From an uncultured cyanobacterium (GTDB lineage Bacteria > Cyanobacteriota > Cyanobacteriia > Cyanobacteriales > Chroococcidiopsidaceae), in contig CAMIFA010000060.1 in assembly GCA_946221495.1 (NCBI GenBank), forward strand, positions 1 to 25,939: DNA of 25,939 bases. Direction: 5' to 3'. This document shows positions 7,305 through 16,600 of the stretch, piece after piece. The notes beneath the pieces were generated by a model, which saw only the letters and a program-made list of their open reading frames with translations, did not search any database and was not told the DNA's origin. Position numbers and translations under genes: made by a program. Each line of letters starts with the position of its first letter. Within the stretch, counting starts at the first letter, position 1.

Positions 7305-8819
7305 CTAACGCTTAGAATTAACACCAATTTGCCTTACCACTGTAAGCGCAGAGTAACTAACACCAGCTGTTCCTTCCCCTGGATGAGTTGAGTCACCAAC
7401 TAGCCACAGATGCTTAATAGGGGTGCGATTGGCAAAACCGAAAGGACCAAAAGTAGGTATCCGTTGCCCAATACCGCCAACAATACCGCGATCGCGAGCT
7501 GTATAACGGGCGAATGTGCGCGGCGTTGCAGCTTCTTGATGCACAATTGTCTCTGGCGTTAGTTTAAAAAATTGTGAGAGTCGAGCGATCGCTTCTTGCG
7601 TATACTGTTGCTTTAATGCTTCATAATCTTGACATTGCCACCAACGTTTAGGATCAACAAAAGAAGAAGCAATAATAGTTGCTTGTCCTGCTGGAGCGCG
7701 ACCATCGCCTGGATGACTAACCGAGACAAATAAAGAGTTATTCTCTCCAATTACTCCATCAGCATCGTAAAGAAATTGCAGGTGAGGCGGACAGTCAGGC
7801 GGAATCGCGCTGGCATCTACACCCAAATAGACTACAAAAGCGCCTGACGCTGGCGGCAGTTTTTCAACGCGGTGCTTGTAACCTTTGGGAGCATTTTCAC
7901 CTAATAGTTGCACCAAATTTTGCACTGTTACATTAGCAATTACCTGATCGGCTGGTTCTGTCCATTCTTCATTTTGATGCCGAATTACTACACCTGTTGC
8001 TTTGCCGTCTTTTACCACAATCTCTTTAGCAGTGTGGCGCATCAATAGCTTGCCACCATCTCTTGTCAAAGCTTCTACTAAGCGATCGCTCAACACCTGC
8101 ATACTACCTTGAAGGTGAAATAATCCTTGTGGTAGCTGGGAGACATTCAAGGCTGTCGCCGCATAAAGTAGTGCTGTTTCTGCCGCATCCACCTGAGAAT
8201 AAAGCTTCAGCTGCAAATCTAAGAACGTTCTCAGCCGTTGGTCATTCTCCAACCCCAAGAATCGCAAAGCATCCCCTACTGTAAATAAAGCATAAGGCAA
8301 AGTAATTAAAGTCCCTGGACGTACTGCCTTAGTTAGCTGCCACAAGTCCCACAAATTCCGAGGCGGTAGCACCGGATCTCGCCCTTGAAACTTCCAGCTA
8401 GCTTGAAATAAATTATCTAATAATTGCCAAAAATCTTGACTACCAGGAAACTGCTCCTCTCTTTCTGCCTGCCATCGCTTCCTGTCACGCCAAACATTAA
8501 TTGGTTGGGTTTCTCCTGGTAAATATACAGCACACGCCGGATCACAAGGCGTTGCTTGCGGTATATCAATCTCCAGTTGCGAGAAAATGCGGTGGTGAAT
8601 TCCGCCAGGTTCTAGTCCCGCTACTTGTGTTGCGCCGACATCAAAAGTAAAGCCTTTACGCTTAAACGTAGAAGCGCAGCCTCCAGGCGCGATCGCTTGA
8701 TCTACAACTAAAACTTGGTAGCCACTATGAGCAAGCAAAGCTCCCGCCGTCAGACCACCAATCCCTGCTCCGATAACAACTATACGCGATTTACTATTGC
8801 CAATAAAATTGCTTGGCAT
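7305..8819 (-). CDS. crtD: carotenoid C-3',4' desaturase, CrtD type
   Basis: This is a 504-residue FAD-dependent oxidoreductase of the phytoene-desaturase/CrtISO superfamily. The N-terminal Rossmann motif is VIGAGIGGLTAG (15-26) and the glycine-rich follow-up APGGCASTFKRKGFTFDVGA comes soon after. The C-terminal FAD-binding signature is LWLVGDSTHPGEGTAGVSYS (about 471-490). Length and sequence character fit the cyanobacterial CrtD desaturase, which introduces the 3',4' double bond during myxoxanthophyll (myxol glycoside) synthesis at the membrane. Close relatives in the superfamily include CrtH-type isomerases and CrtO ketolases; the phrase DVGATQVAGLEPGGIHHRIF favours CrtD. It lies 182 bp downstream of the Hsp70-like gene on the same strand, with a hairpin repeat between them, so separate transcription is likely. 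The ATG at 8819 gives a typical N-terminus. Confidence 0.82.
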   Translation of the reverse strand: MPSNFIGNSKSRIVVIGAGIGGLTAGALLAHSGYQVLVVDQAIAPGGCASTFKRKGFTFDVGATQVAGLEPGGIHHRIFSQLEIDIPQATPCDPACAVYLPGETQPINVWRDRKRWQAEREEQFPGSQDFWQLLDNLFQASWKFQGRDPVLPPRNLWDLWQLTKAVRPGTLITLPYALFTVGDALRFLGLENDQRLRTFLDLQLKLYSQVDAAETALLYAATALNVSQLPQGLFHLQGSMQVLSDRLVEALTRDGGKLLMRHTAKEIVVKDGKATGVVIRHQNEEWTEPADQVIANVTVQNLVQLLGENAPKGYKHRVEKLPPASGAFVVYLGVDASAIPPDCPPHLQFLYDADGVIGENNSLFVSVSHPGDGRAPAGQATIIASSFVDPKRWWQCQDYEALKQQYTQEAIARLSQFFKLTPETIVHQEAATPRTFARYTARDRGIVGGIGQRIPTFGPFGFANRTPIKHLWLVGDSTHPGEGTAGVSYSALTVVRQIGVNSKR

Positions 8820-8900
8820 TGACTAATCATTAAAATTCACTCTTAAAACTTAACATTTTTTAATACTCGAACGTTGCGATCTAAAGCAGAACCGCTAACT

Positions 8901-8925
8901 GTAGGGTGGGAATTACACACCCTAC
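8901..8925. repeat. GTAGGGTG hairpin repeat
   Basis: Arms GTAGGGTG (8901-8908) and CACCCTAC (8918-8925) form an 8-bp GC-rich stem with a 9-base loop. The same 'GTAGGGTGGG ... CCCTAC' palindrome is a familiar dispersed intergenic element in cyanobacteria and other bacteria. Here it sits between the end of the Hsp70-like gene and the start of crtD, where it could also slow or end transcription. There is no long T-tract on the minus strand after it. Confidence 0.6.
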
Positions 8926-9001
8926 CTCTAAGAAAGAATGACAGTTTCAAATTGCCGCTTAAAAAGGCAAAATTAAGCAGATGCGCCATTATTTAACAGA
9001 G

Positions 9002-10921
9002 CTATTGAATTAAAATTATTGCTTCTTCCGCCTTAGCGTGTAAGTTCTTTTTCAATTCTTGCCCAACTTTGCCAATCAGTTGCTCAAAAGCCTCCTGCTT
9101 CTGAATTAATTGCTTGCTAAGACTGATCTCTAAATCGGCTCTCATTTCCTCGCACACACTATTAATCTTGCTATCTCCTAGCAAAATAGAACGACTCCAA
9201 CTAGGAATATCGACATTTTTTTGAATTGCCTCCTTAATTCCCTCCTTAGTTAGCTCAACTCCGGAAGCCAAAAACGCCGCACCATAAACAAGGGCAATTG
9301 GCCAAATGAAGTGTCCGGTTAGTAGTAGGGTAATAATGCTGGCGATCGCGCCCCCACCAATTACTAAATTGACGATAAACGCTACTGTATCCGCCAGAAT
9401 AGCGTCGCCAATAGATAAATTTGGGTCTACTAAGGCAGGATCAATACCATCCTCAAACCTTAAACTACTTGTAGGAATTTGAAATTTTTGGCAAATCGGG
9501 TCAGTTGCTTGCGCCAAGTCCGGTTGAATCTTGCTATTAAACCACGTTATACATACGCTCTTGATTGTCTGATGCGCCTGATCGTTGAGCCACTGCTTCG
9601 CCTTTGTCTCAATAGAGCTTTGCAAGTCAGCTAATGTGCGGATGCGGTTATTTTGCCAGTCTTTTAAACCAGGTTTAACAGCATTTTCAATTAACCCGTC
9701 CGCCACTGGCTTAGTCAGCAGGTTGATTAGCTCCGGGATATGTTGCTCGATTAAATCTTTCAGCTTTTGGGAGTCACTCAGGCTGTTAATCTCGGCTTTA
9801 AATGCCTCAGCACGTAAATCCCAGCGTCCCACACGCGCTAAACCCAAGGCAATACAGCGCTCCGGCTCCGGATCAGGGCGAACTTGGGATTGTGGTTGCG
9901 GAAATATTTCCTCGCAAATCTGCCGCGTGAACTGCATCCGCGATGCGCCGCCTGTCATCAGCACAACTTTAGGTACAATTCCTAGTTGATTAAGCTTTGC
10001 CTGCGCCTCACTTTCCGCCTCCCGAAAAGTATCAATCCAACTTTTGTGATTCAACTGGGCTAAAGGCTGAGTTAATATCTCCTCCATCGTCAACTTATTG
10101 ACTTTGGGCGCAAAGTAAATCTGTTCATTAACAAACTCGAAGCCACGCGCCCATGTTTGAGGATCGCTATACAGGTTCTCGTTAGAAAAGTAATCTTCCT
10201 TAACTTTGCGGCATTGGAGTAAACAGCGTGACTTGAGATGTGGATGTTGTTCAAATACTTTTTGTAATAACTCCAACTGAGCGTGGCTTGCCAAAGTGCG
10301 ATCAAAAATCAGCTTGTCGATTAAAGCGGCTCCTAAAGCATTCTGCCCAAAATCCATTGGAATCTCAGACAAACTTTTAACAAGCGTGAAGTCCGTAGTT
10401 GAAGAGCCAATATCAACGATCAAAACAGCAGACTTGAGTTCGTAATAGTCGAGCTTACCGCCTTCCTTGGCTTGCATAAAAGCAGCCCGCGATTCCGGTA
10501 CAACGCTCAATAACTCAATCCCAGATTCTTGTAGGAGATTTTGGTATTCCTCCCGTTCTTTAACAGACCACCCTGAAGGACAGCCAACAAAAAAATAGCT
10601 GGCTTCTCCCCCAGTAATTTGTTTGCTCTCTTTTAAAAGGCGGTAGTAGGCTTCCAAAAAACTGCGAATTGTCTGCCTGTAGTCTGGATCGTTGTTAGGC
10701 TTTTGCTTAAAAGAGATTTGCAGCCTAGTAACACCAGGATGAATTAATGCTTGTTCGCCGACCAGAGTGCCTAGCTGGGGATGAGTGCCAATAGCGGTAA
10801 CTTGGATCTTCTTATTATTAATCTCCAACATTTCCGGGGACTCGCTGCTCTCCACCTTTGCCTTAGCCACACCTGTTTCACCGTGTCCCAGATCAAACCC
10901 AATTGTTTCTCTAACTTGCAT
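9002..10921 (-). CDS. Hsp70-like ATPase with C-terminal membrane hairpin, 639 aa
   Basis: The N-terminal ~365 residues have the actin/Hsp70 ATPase fold: phosphate-1 loop GFDLGHGETG (8-17), phosphate-2 loop IVDIGSSTTDFTL (168-180) and adenosine motif VLMTGGASRMQF (320-331). There is no canonical DnaK substrate-binding beta-sandwich. In its place come a long helical region (about 370-505), a hydrophobic hairpin (about 509-555, interrupted by Gly/Ile/Trp near 537-541) and a charged helical tail. The layout suggests an ATPase tied to a membrane, not a soluble chaperone. It is co-oriented with and 60 bp downstream of a second membrane protein with a GrpE-like C-terminus (10982-11851), which I infer to be its partner. 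No GCGATCGC occurs from about 9310 to 12170, unlike the neighbourhood. The family assignment as Hsp70-like is firm; the cellular role is unknown. Confidence 0.85.
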   Translation of the reverse strand: MQVRETIGFDLGHGETGVAKAKVESSESPEMLEINNKKIQVTAIGTHPQLGTLVGEQALIHPGVTRLQISFKQKPNNDPDYRQTIRSFLEAYYRLLKESKQITGGEASYFFVGCPSGWSVKEREEYQNLLQESGIELLSVVPESRAAFMQAKEGGKLDYYELKSAVLIVDIGSSTTDFTLVKSLSEIPMDFGQNALGAALIDKLIFDRTLASHAQLELLQKVFEQHPHLKSRCLLQCRKVKEDYFSNENLYSDPQTWARGFEFVNEQIYFAPKVNKLTMEEILTQPLAQLNHKSWIDTFREAESEAQAKLNQLGIVPKVVLMTGGASRMQFTRQICEEIFPQPQSQVRPDPEPERCIALGLARVGRWDLRAEAFKAEINSLSDSQKLKDLIEQHIPELINLLTKPVADGLIENAVKPGLKDWQNNRIRTLADLQSSIETKAKQWLNDQAHQTIKSVCITWFNSKIQPDLAQATDPICQKFQIPTSSLRFEDGIDPALVDPNLSIGDAILADTVAFIVNLVIGGGAIASIITLLLTGHFIWPIALVYGAAFLASGVELTKEGIKEAIQKNVDIPSWSRSILLGDSKINSVCEEMRADLEISLSKQLIQKQEAFEQLIGKVGQELKKNLHAKAEEAIILIQ

Positions 10922-10981
10922 ATCAATAATTTTAATTTTTCCTCAGCTTCCCCAGCTTTCTGCACTCACTCTCTAGCGCTT

Positions 10982-11851
10982 CTAGTAAGCTGGCTCAATT
11001 ACCCGACCGCGTCGCAGCACTTGTTCACCCTTTAACAAAGCGGGAGCTAAGGTCACGTAGTCCTTGGCAGATTGATCAATAGACGGCTCAAAGTCAAAAT
11101 ACCCCCTGGCACTATGCGTGTCATTTGGTTGGTAACTCTGGACTCCAATTCCCTGCGCGATCAAAATCTGAGGCAGCAGTTTTGTCAGTTCAAGTGTCAT
11201 ATCCGGATTTTCCAGCGATGACGTGCCGATCAGCGTTTGCAGAAAATTCAAGAGTTCTGGCATTTCTTCTACGCCACTGGTGGAACTGAGAGGTTTCACT
11301 TCTTCAGCCTGGGCAACTGCCCGATCAATGGTGTTTAAAGCATCAGCAATATTGTCTAAAAGAATTTTGCTATCAACGCGCACGTTAACTTGGGGCGCTG
11401 CTGGCAGAGTAACAGAGTCAGAAGTGTTTTTATTTAGCTGGATTGCAACTTCTAGTCCAAGCAGCAGAAACATCAGCAAGATACCCATCCACGCCAGTGG
11501 TTCAGATGAAGTCAAGGAGAACAAGGAAACTAAAATGCTGATGCAGATCAGTCCCTGTAGTAGTTTCAGGATGTTGTTCGGAGAAAATGTAGCCTCGCTA
11601 ATGATTTGCTGCTGTGGTGGCAATTTTGTTTCGTTGGCAGCAGCAAGGGTAGCTACGGACTGCTGCAATACTTCTAGGAAAAACAGAGCCAGACGTGCTT
11701 GCGCCACACTCAAATCGCCTATATAAATCGATTTAAGATCGTTCAGTCGGTTTTGCAGCAGCTTGACTACTGCATCAAGGCTAGTTGCTCTATCAATTTC
11801 TGTCTGAAGTTCACTTCGTCCTTTGCTAAAAAGCGTTAATAGTGTGTTCAT
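10982..11851 (-). CDS. membrane protein with GrpE-like C-terminus, probable Hsp70 partner
   Basis: The product has 289 residues. An N-terminal helical domain (about 1-90) is followed by two membrane helices (about 96-113 and 118-139). A second, mostly helical cytoplasmic domain (about 150-240) leads to a short beta-like C-terminus. Near residue 255 the text FEPSIDQSA, followed by ALLKGEQVLRRGRVIEPA, resembles the GrpE beta domain (FDPN[VL]H[EQ]A ... GxVLRPAxV) that opens the Hsp70 nucleotide cleft. The gene lies directly upstream of the Hsp70-like gene. I therefore infer a membrane-anchored exchange-factor-like partner; this is an eye alignment, not a computed one. The ATG at 11851 has a strong Shine-Dalgarno (AGGAG at 11856-11860). 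An in-frame TTG at 11863 lies across that site and is rejected. Transcription diverges from ureD. Confidence 0.65.
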   Translation of the reverse strand: MNTLLTLFSKGRSELQTEIDRATSLDAVVKLLQNRLNDLKSIYIGDLSVAQARLALFFLEVLQQSVATLAAANETKLPPQQQIISEATFSPNNILKLLQGLICISILVSLFSLTSSEPLAWMGILLMFLLLGLEVAIQLNKNTSDSVTLPAAPQVNVRVDSKILLDNIADALNTIDRAVAQAEEVKPLSSTSGVEEMPELLNFLQTLIGTSSLENPDMTLELTKLLPQILIAQGIGVQSYQPNDTHSARGYFDFEPSIDQSAKDYVTLAPALLKGEQVLRRGRVIEPAY

Positions 11852-11940
11852 CGCGCTCCTCAAGACTTGGGCGTGGCAGCCACTAAGATTTAACTCCTAC
11901 ACTTCTACTGTAATGCAGGCTTTATAGTACGCTGCGGTTG

Positions 11941-11954
11941 GTATGTAGATTTAC
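11941..11954 (+). promoter_or_regulatory. candidate NtcA box (GTA-N8-TAC) before ureD
   Basis: GTA at 11941-11943 and TAC at 11952-11954 are separated by exactly eight bases, the consensus of the cyanobacterial nitrogen regulator NtcA. The location upstream of a urease gene makes biological sense. However, the box ends only 22 bp before the ureD ATG. A normal NtcA-activated promoter (box centred near -41) would put the transcription start inside the gene. It may act differently, serve the divergent gene, or be chance. Confidence 0.4.
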
Positions 11955-11976
11955 TTTCAATAAATACGGTGGTTAA

Positions 11977-12828
11977 ATGTACCAATCTGGCAAACAGGAT
12001 ACAGCTGCTAGCTGGCATGGCAGCCTGAATTTGGTGTATGCCCAACGTGGAGATGCAACTGTTTTAGTTGACAATCACATGACATCACCTTTAAAGGTGC
12101 AGCGACCTTTTTATCCTGAAGGCGCTCATGTTTGTCACTCTGTTGTGTTGCATACAGCTGGGGGAATGGTGGGGGGCGATCGCACTGATCTCAATTTCCA
12201 CTTGCAACCGCAATCCAAAGCTTTAATTACAACAGCTGCTGCTAGTAAAATCTACCGTAGTAATGGCTTACAAGCTAGACAAGCAATTCAAATCAAAGTA
12301 GACAAGAGTGCTTGTTTAGAATGGTTACCTCAAGAAACAATTGTGTTTAACGGTGCAATTTATCGCCAAGACTTACAAGTAGAATTAGCTCCGCAAGCAA
12401 GTTGGATTAGTTGGGATATTACTCGGTTTGGTCGCAGTGCTAGAGGCGAAAAATTTTGTACAGGAGAATGGCGATCGCATACTGAAGTATGGCAGCAAGG
12501 ACAGCCGTTGTGGATTGACCGCCAATGGCTACCAGGTAGCGAAGAAATTATTAATAGTCCGCACGGATTAGCCGGACAATCAATTATTGGTTCTTTAGTC
12601 TGGATCGGACAACCAGTTGAACCGGAGATAGTAGCCAAGGCGCGACAACTATGGACAACTCAACACGCAGGACAAGCCGGAGTCACGCGGCTAACATCTG
12701 GATTATTGTGCCGTTATCGTGGCTCTGACTCTACAGAAGTGCGAAACTGGTTTAAATCTGTATGGCAGATCCTGCGTTTATCATATCTAAAACGACCGAG
12801 CTACTTACCTAGAGTTTGGCAAATTTAA
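11977..12828 (+). CDS. ureD: urease accessory protein UreD
   Basis: UreD (UreH) is the scaffold that binds apo-urease and recruits UreF and UreG for nickel and CO2 delivery to the active site in the cytoplasm. The 283-residue length is normal. Recognisable family blocks are WHGSLNLVYAQRG near residue 13, PLKVQRPFYPEG and the central LHTAGGMVGGDR with TTAAASKIYRS. GREARG-like IPW text is replaced here by WDITRFGRSARGEKF, which also fits the family. The ATG at 11977 lies 12 codons before the conserved WHGSLN block and is the only suitable start. Its stop is 11 bp before the ureA ATG, so ureD and ureA form one transcription unit. The other accessory genes ureE, ureF and ureG are not in the window and must be elsewhere if urease is active. 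Confidence 0.95.
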   Translation: MYQSGKQDTAASWHGSLNLVYAQRGDATVLVDNHMTSPLKVQRPFYPEGAHVCHSVVLHTAGGMVGGDRTDLNFHLQPQSKALITTAAASKIYRSNGLQARQAIQIKVDKSACLEWLPQETIVFNGAIYRQDLQVELAPQASWISWDITRFGRSARGEKFCTGEWRSHTEVWQQGQPLWIDRQWLPGSEEIINSPHGLAGQSIIGSLVWIGQPVEPEIVAKARQLWTTQHAGQAGVTRLTSGLLCRYRGSDSTEVRNWFKSVWQILRLSYLKRPSYLPRVWQI

Positions 12829-12839
12829 AAGGACAATTC

Positions 12840-13142
12840 ATGCAACTTACACCACAGGAAAAAGATAAACTACTAATTTTTACTGCCGCTTTATTAGCAG
12901 AAAGACGCAAAGCAAGAGGATTAAAATTGAACTATCCAGAAGCTATTGCTTATATTTCTGCCGCAATTTTAGAAGCAGCAAGAGACGGTCAAACTGTAGC
13001 AAATTTAATGAATTACGGTACAACTTTGCTAACACGAGAAGATGTAATGGCAGGTGTACCCGAAATGGTGCATGAAGTCCAGGTTGAAGCTACTTTTCCT
13101 GATGGTACAAAACTGATTACAGTTCACAACCCAATTCGATAG
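12840..13142 (+). CDS. ureA: urease subunit gamma
   Basis: UreA is the small gamma subunit of the cytoplasmic nickel urease (UreABC)3, which hydrolyses urea to ammonia and carbamate. The 100-residue product beginning MQLTPQEKDKLLIFTAALLA is full length and colinear with the family, including KLNYPEAIAYIS, the LMNYGTTLLTREDVM block and the closing EVQVEATFPDGTKLITVHNP. I set the start at 12840, not at an in-frame upstream codon, because it gives the standard N-terminus. An AAAGGA Shine-Dalgarno at 12828-12833, overlapping the end of ureD, also supports it. Normally ureB follows within a few bases. Here the next gene is a diguanylate cyclase and ureB lies 3.8 kb downstream. Confidence 0.97.
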   Translation: MQLTPQEKDKLLIFTAALLAERRKARGLKLNYPEAIAYISAAILEAARDGQTVANLMNYGTTLLTREDVMAGVPEMVHEVQVEATFPDGTKLITVHNPIR

Positions 13143-13609
13143 ATACAGTTTAGGTGTTGTTGTATATCTAACTAATTAGATCGACATAATTATGTTCTTA
13201 TCAGGGTTAGAAGGTAGAAGGTAGAAGGCAGAAGATAGAAGTAAGATGCATTTTAATTTTAATTATGTTGGTCTACTTAACTTTACTTGCAAAAGCGTAG
13301 AGTAAATAAGTTAAAGCTATTTTCTCTAACAAAAACTGTAGATCAAATGTGATCAGTATATTTACGGGTAGCCATAAGTAAATTCACCGATTAAAAGCAT
13401 AAAAATTACTATATATAAGTGATTTCTCGGTTTGCATTGGGCTGGAAAAATCGTATAAATAATTTGTAATAGTAGTTATAAATTAATTTTATATATTGCA
13501 AGTTTTGTGATTAATTACCTAAAAAACTTGATAAAGTTTAAGATAAAAATGTTTCTTTAGAGGTAAATAGACTATTACCTATACTTAACTTTTCTAGAGA
13601 TGCTGGATA
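13143..13609. other. 467-bp AT-rich spacer replacing the usual ureA-ureB junction
   Basis: No coding frame is evident. The spacer contains a heptamer array (annotated separately) and a perfect 12-bp palindrome ACATAATTATGT at 13184-13195, whose core AATTATGTT recurs near 13261. A GATCA-AATG-TGATC inverted repeat lies around 13337. It probably holds the promoter of the CHASE-PAS-GGDEF gene, but I cannot point to a convincing -10 box. Confidence 0.45.
13206..13240 (+). repeat. heptamer tandem repeat, five units
   Basis: Five consecutive 7-base units, GTTAGAA, GGTAGAA, GGTAGAA, GGCAGAA and GATAGAA, follow the consensus GNTAGAA. They resemble the short tandemly repeated repetitive (STRR) sequences typical of cyanobacterial intergenic DNA. 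They lie 64 bp after the ureA stop, at the edge of the stretch that separates ureA from ureB. Confidence 0.75.
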
Positions 13610-16600
13610 GTGAAACATCAACTGCGCGATCGCCCAACCTCTTACTTTAATATACTGCTGCAAACACTCACACCTTTAGCTGCTTTATTGCTAAGTTTAG
13701 GCTTAACAGGATTTGCTTGGCACTATACAACTGAAAAGGTTAAAGAACGCGCCAATACTAAATTTGAGCGGCAAATAAATGAAGTCAAAGATTCACTGCA
13801 CTTCCGGATTCAAACTTATATCAACGCTTTAAGGGCATCCCAAAGTTTATTTGCCGCTAGTGAAAGCGTAGAACGCCAGGAATGGCAGATTTTTGTGGAA
13901 TCACTCAACCTCCGCCAGCTTTATCCCGGCATCAACGGTATGGGCTTTATTCGTTATGTGCCACAAAGTCGAAAAGCAGCGTATGAACAGCAAGTACGGC
14001 GAGACACAAGCGTAGATCAAAATGGCTATCCTAATTTTGCAATTAAACCTGCTGGCAAACGCCAAGAGTATTTTGTTATTGAATATATCGAACCATTACA
14101 ACTTAATCGTCCCGCATTTGGTCTAGATATTGGCAGCGAACCTGTGCGTCGGGCAGCTGTCGAAGGCGCCAGAGATACAGGTGAACCTGCGGCAACTGGA
14201 CGCATTATTCTTGTGCAGGACGCAACTAAACAACCAGGATTACTGATTCTCCTGCCTATATATCGCCGTAATCTGCCACATAGCACTGTACAACAAAGAC
14301 GCAGGGCTTTACTTGGTTTTGTTTATGCCCCTTTGCGAGCATCGGATGTAATTGAGGAAGCATTAACTAATGCTAATAAGCAGGATTTAGATTTAAAGGT
14401 TTACAACAGCAAAGGCTTAATGTATGACAGTGAAAGTGCCCAACCTAATGAGCCAATTCAATTGCATCAAGTAATAACCCTTGATGTCGCCGGACAACCT
14501 TGGCAGTTAGATTTTACTGGTAATTCAGCTTTAGATAATACGCCAATTTTAGTTGTATATGGCGGCACTATTATTAGTTTATTACTGTCTGGAATCGTTT
14601 GGTCACTAGCATCATCTCGCAAGAGAGCGCTGCTTTTAGCTACTAACATGACTGCGGAACTACGGCAGAGTGAAAACCAACTGCGAGACTTTTTTGATAA
14701 CGCTAACGATTTAATTCAAAGTGTTGCGCCGGATGGACGATTTATCTTTGTTAACCGTGCTTGGCGAGAAACACTCGGTTATAGCGAAGCAGAAATTCAG
14801 CAGCTTTCCTTAGTTGATATTTTACATCCCGATAGCCGCGATCGCTACCTGGAAACTTTAAATTCTGTGTTAGCTGGCGCAGCGTGTTACAGAGTTGAAA
14901 CCACTTTTATAACCAAAGACAGTAAAGCAATTACTGTTGAGGGTAGCGTAAACTGCTCATTTGTAGATGGTAAACCGAAATCAACTAGGGCGATCTTCCG
15001 AGACATTACCAAACGCAAGCAAACAGAACAAACACTACAAGAGACAATGCAGCTGCAACGGGCAATTTTAGATAGTGCCAACTACATAATTATCGCCACT
15101 GCTATAGACGGTACAATACTTACCTTTAATGCAGCCGCAGAGCGCTCATTAGGTTATGCTGCCCAAGAGGTAATAGGAAAAACAACGCCAGCGATATTCC
15201 ATGACGCAGACGAATTAGAGACTAGAGTCCAAGAATTGTCTTTGGAGGGAGTAAGCGTTACCCCCGGATTTGATGTATTTGTAGCCAAGGCGCAATGCGG
15301 CGAGACAGACGAGTACGAATGGTCTTACATCCGCAAAGATAGTAGCTCCTTCCCGGTACTATTGTCAGTAACAGCTTTACGTGATGCTGAAGGCAAGATC
15401 ACAGGGTTTTTGGGAATTGGCAGTGATATCACTGGGCGTAAACAAGTAGAAGCGGCTCTACGAGAAAGTGAGGAACGCTTCAAAACCTTTATGAACAACA
15501 GCCCGGTAATGGCATTTATTAAAGACGCACAGGGACACTACGTTTACATCAATGAGCCATTTGAGCGTGAGTTCAACGTTAAACTAAGTGATTTACAAGG
15601 CAAGACAGATAACGATTGGTTGCCTTTAGAGGTAGCAAAGCAGGTGCGGGAAAATGATTTAGTTGTCTTGGCTACAGGTAAAACTTTGGAAATGGTGGAG
15701 ACTGTTCCTACTCCTGATGGTTGTCTTCATTACTGGTTAACCTTGAAGTTTCCTATTAATGATGCAGCTGGGCAAGAGTTGGTTGGGGGAGTAGCAATTG
15801 ACATCACCGATCGCAAGCAGGCGGAAGCAGCACTACAACAAGCTAACGAGCAACTCACAGGCTGGGTAAATCAACTAGAACAGCGCAATCAGGAGATCAC
15901 ATTACTAGGCAAAATGAGCGATGTTTTGCAAGCTTGCCTCACAGTGGAAGAAGCTTACAGTGCGATCGCCTTGCTTATGCAACCCCTGTTCCCGCAGACA
16001 TCTGGCGGTATCTTTTTAATTAGTGCCTCAAAAAACTTAGTTGAAGCGGTTGCCACTTGGGGTACTGCATTATCCAGCCAAGAGCTATTTACCCCCAACG
16101 ACTGCTGGGCGCTACGACGTGGGCGAGTGCATCAATCCGAAGGCTCCCAAGATGGATTGGGATGTAAACATATTCACCAGTCACTACCTGCCCAATCACT
16201 CTGCATACCAATGATGGCACAGGGAGAAGCAATAGGCGTGCTGTATCTCAGTTGTCTACAACTAACAGCATTAACTGAGACAAAACAACAACTAGCTGTA
16301 ACAGTAGCGGAAAACATTGCCCTAGCTTTAGCCAACTTAAGACTACGGGAAACGTTGAAAAATCAAAGTATCCGCGATCCGCTTACAGGTTTGTTCAATC
16401 GGCGTTATATGGAAGAATCTTTAGAACGAGAGCTGCATCGCTCCGCTCGCAAGCAGCAATCTTTAGGAATCATCATGCTGGATGTTGACCACTTTAAACA
16501 CTTTAATGACACTTTTGGTCACGAGGCAGGGGATGCTGTACTGCGGGAATTGGGTATATTCCTCCAAAATCATATTCGCTCTTCAGATGTTGCTTGTCGC

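Noticed and set aside
9585..9989. 134-codon open frame on the plus strand
   Set aside because: It is antisense to the Hsp70-like gene, whose ATPase and helical regions read through without interruption; the composition is shadow-like.
11223..11726. 167-codon open frame on the plus strand
   Set aside because: It lies wholly antisense to the membrane protein with the GrpE-like C-terminus, has a Ser/Arg/Cys-rich composition typical of antisense reading and shows no family motif.
13206..13240. Possible CRISPR array
   Set aside because: The units are 7 bases long and contiguous, with no spacers; no cas gene is nearby.
13337..13350. GATCA-AATG-TGATC as a CRP-type site
   Set aside because: The spacing and arms do not fit TGTGA-N6-TCACA; it is a short GATC palindrome likely by chance.
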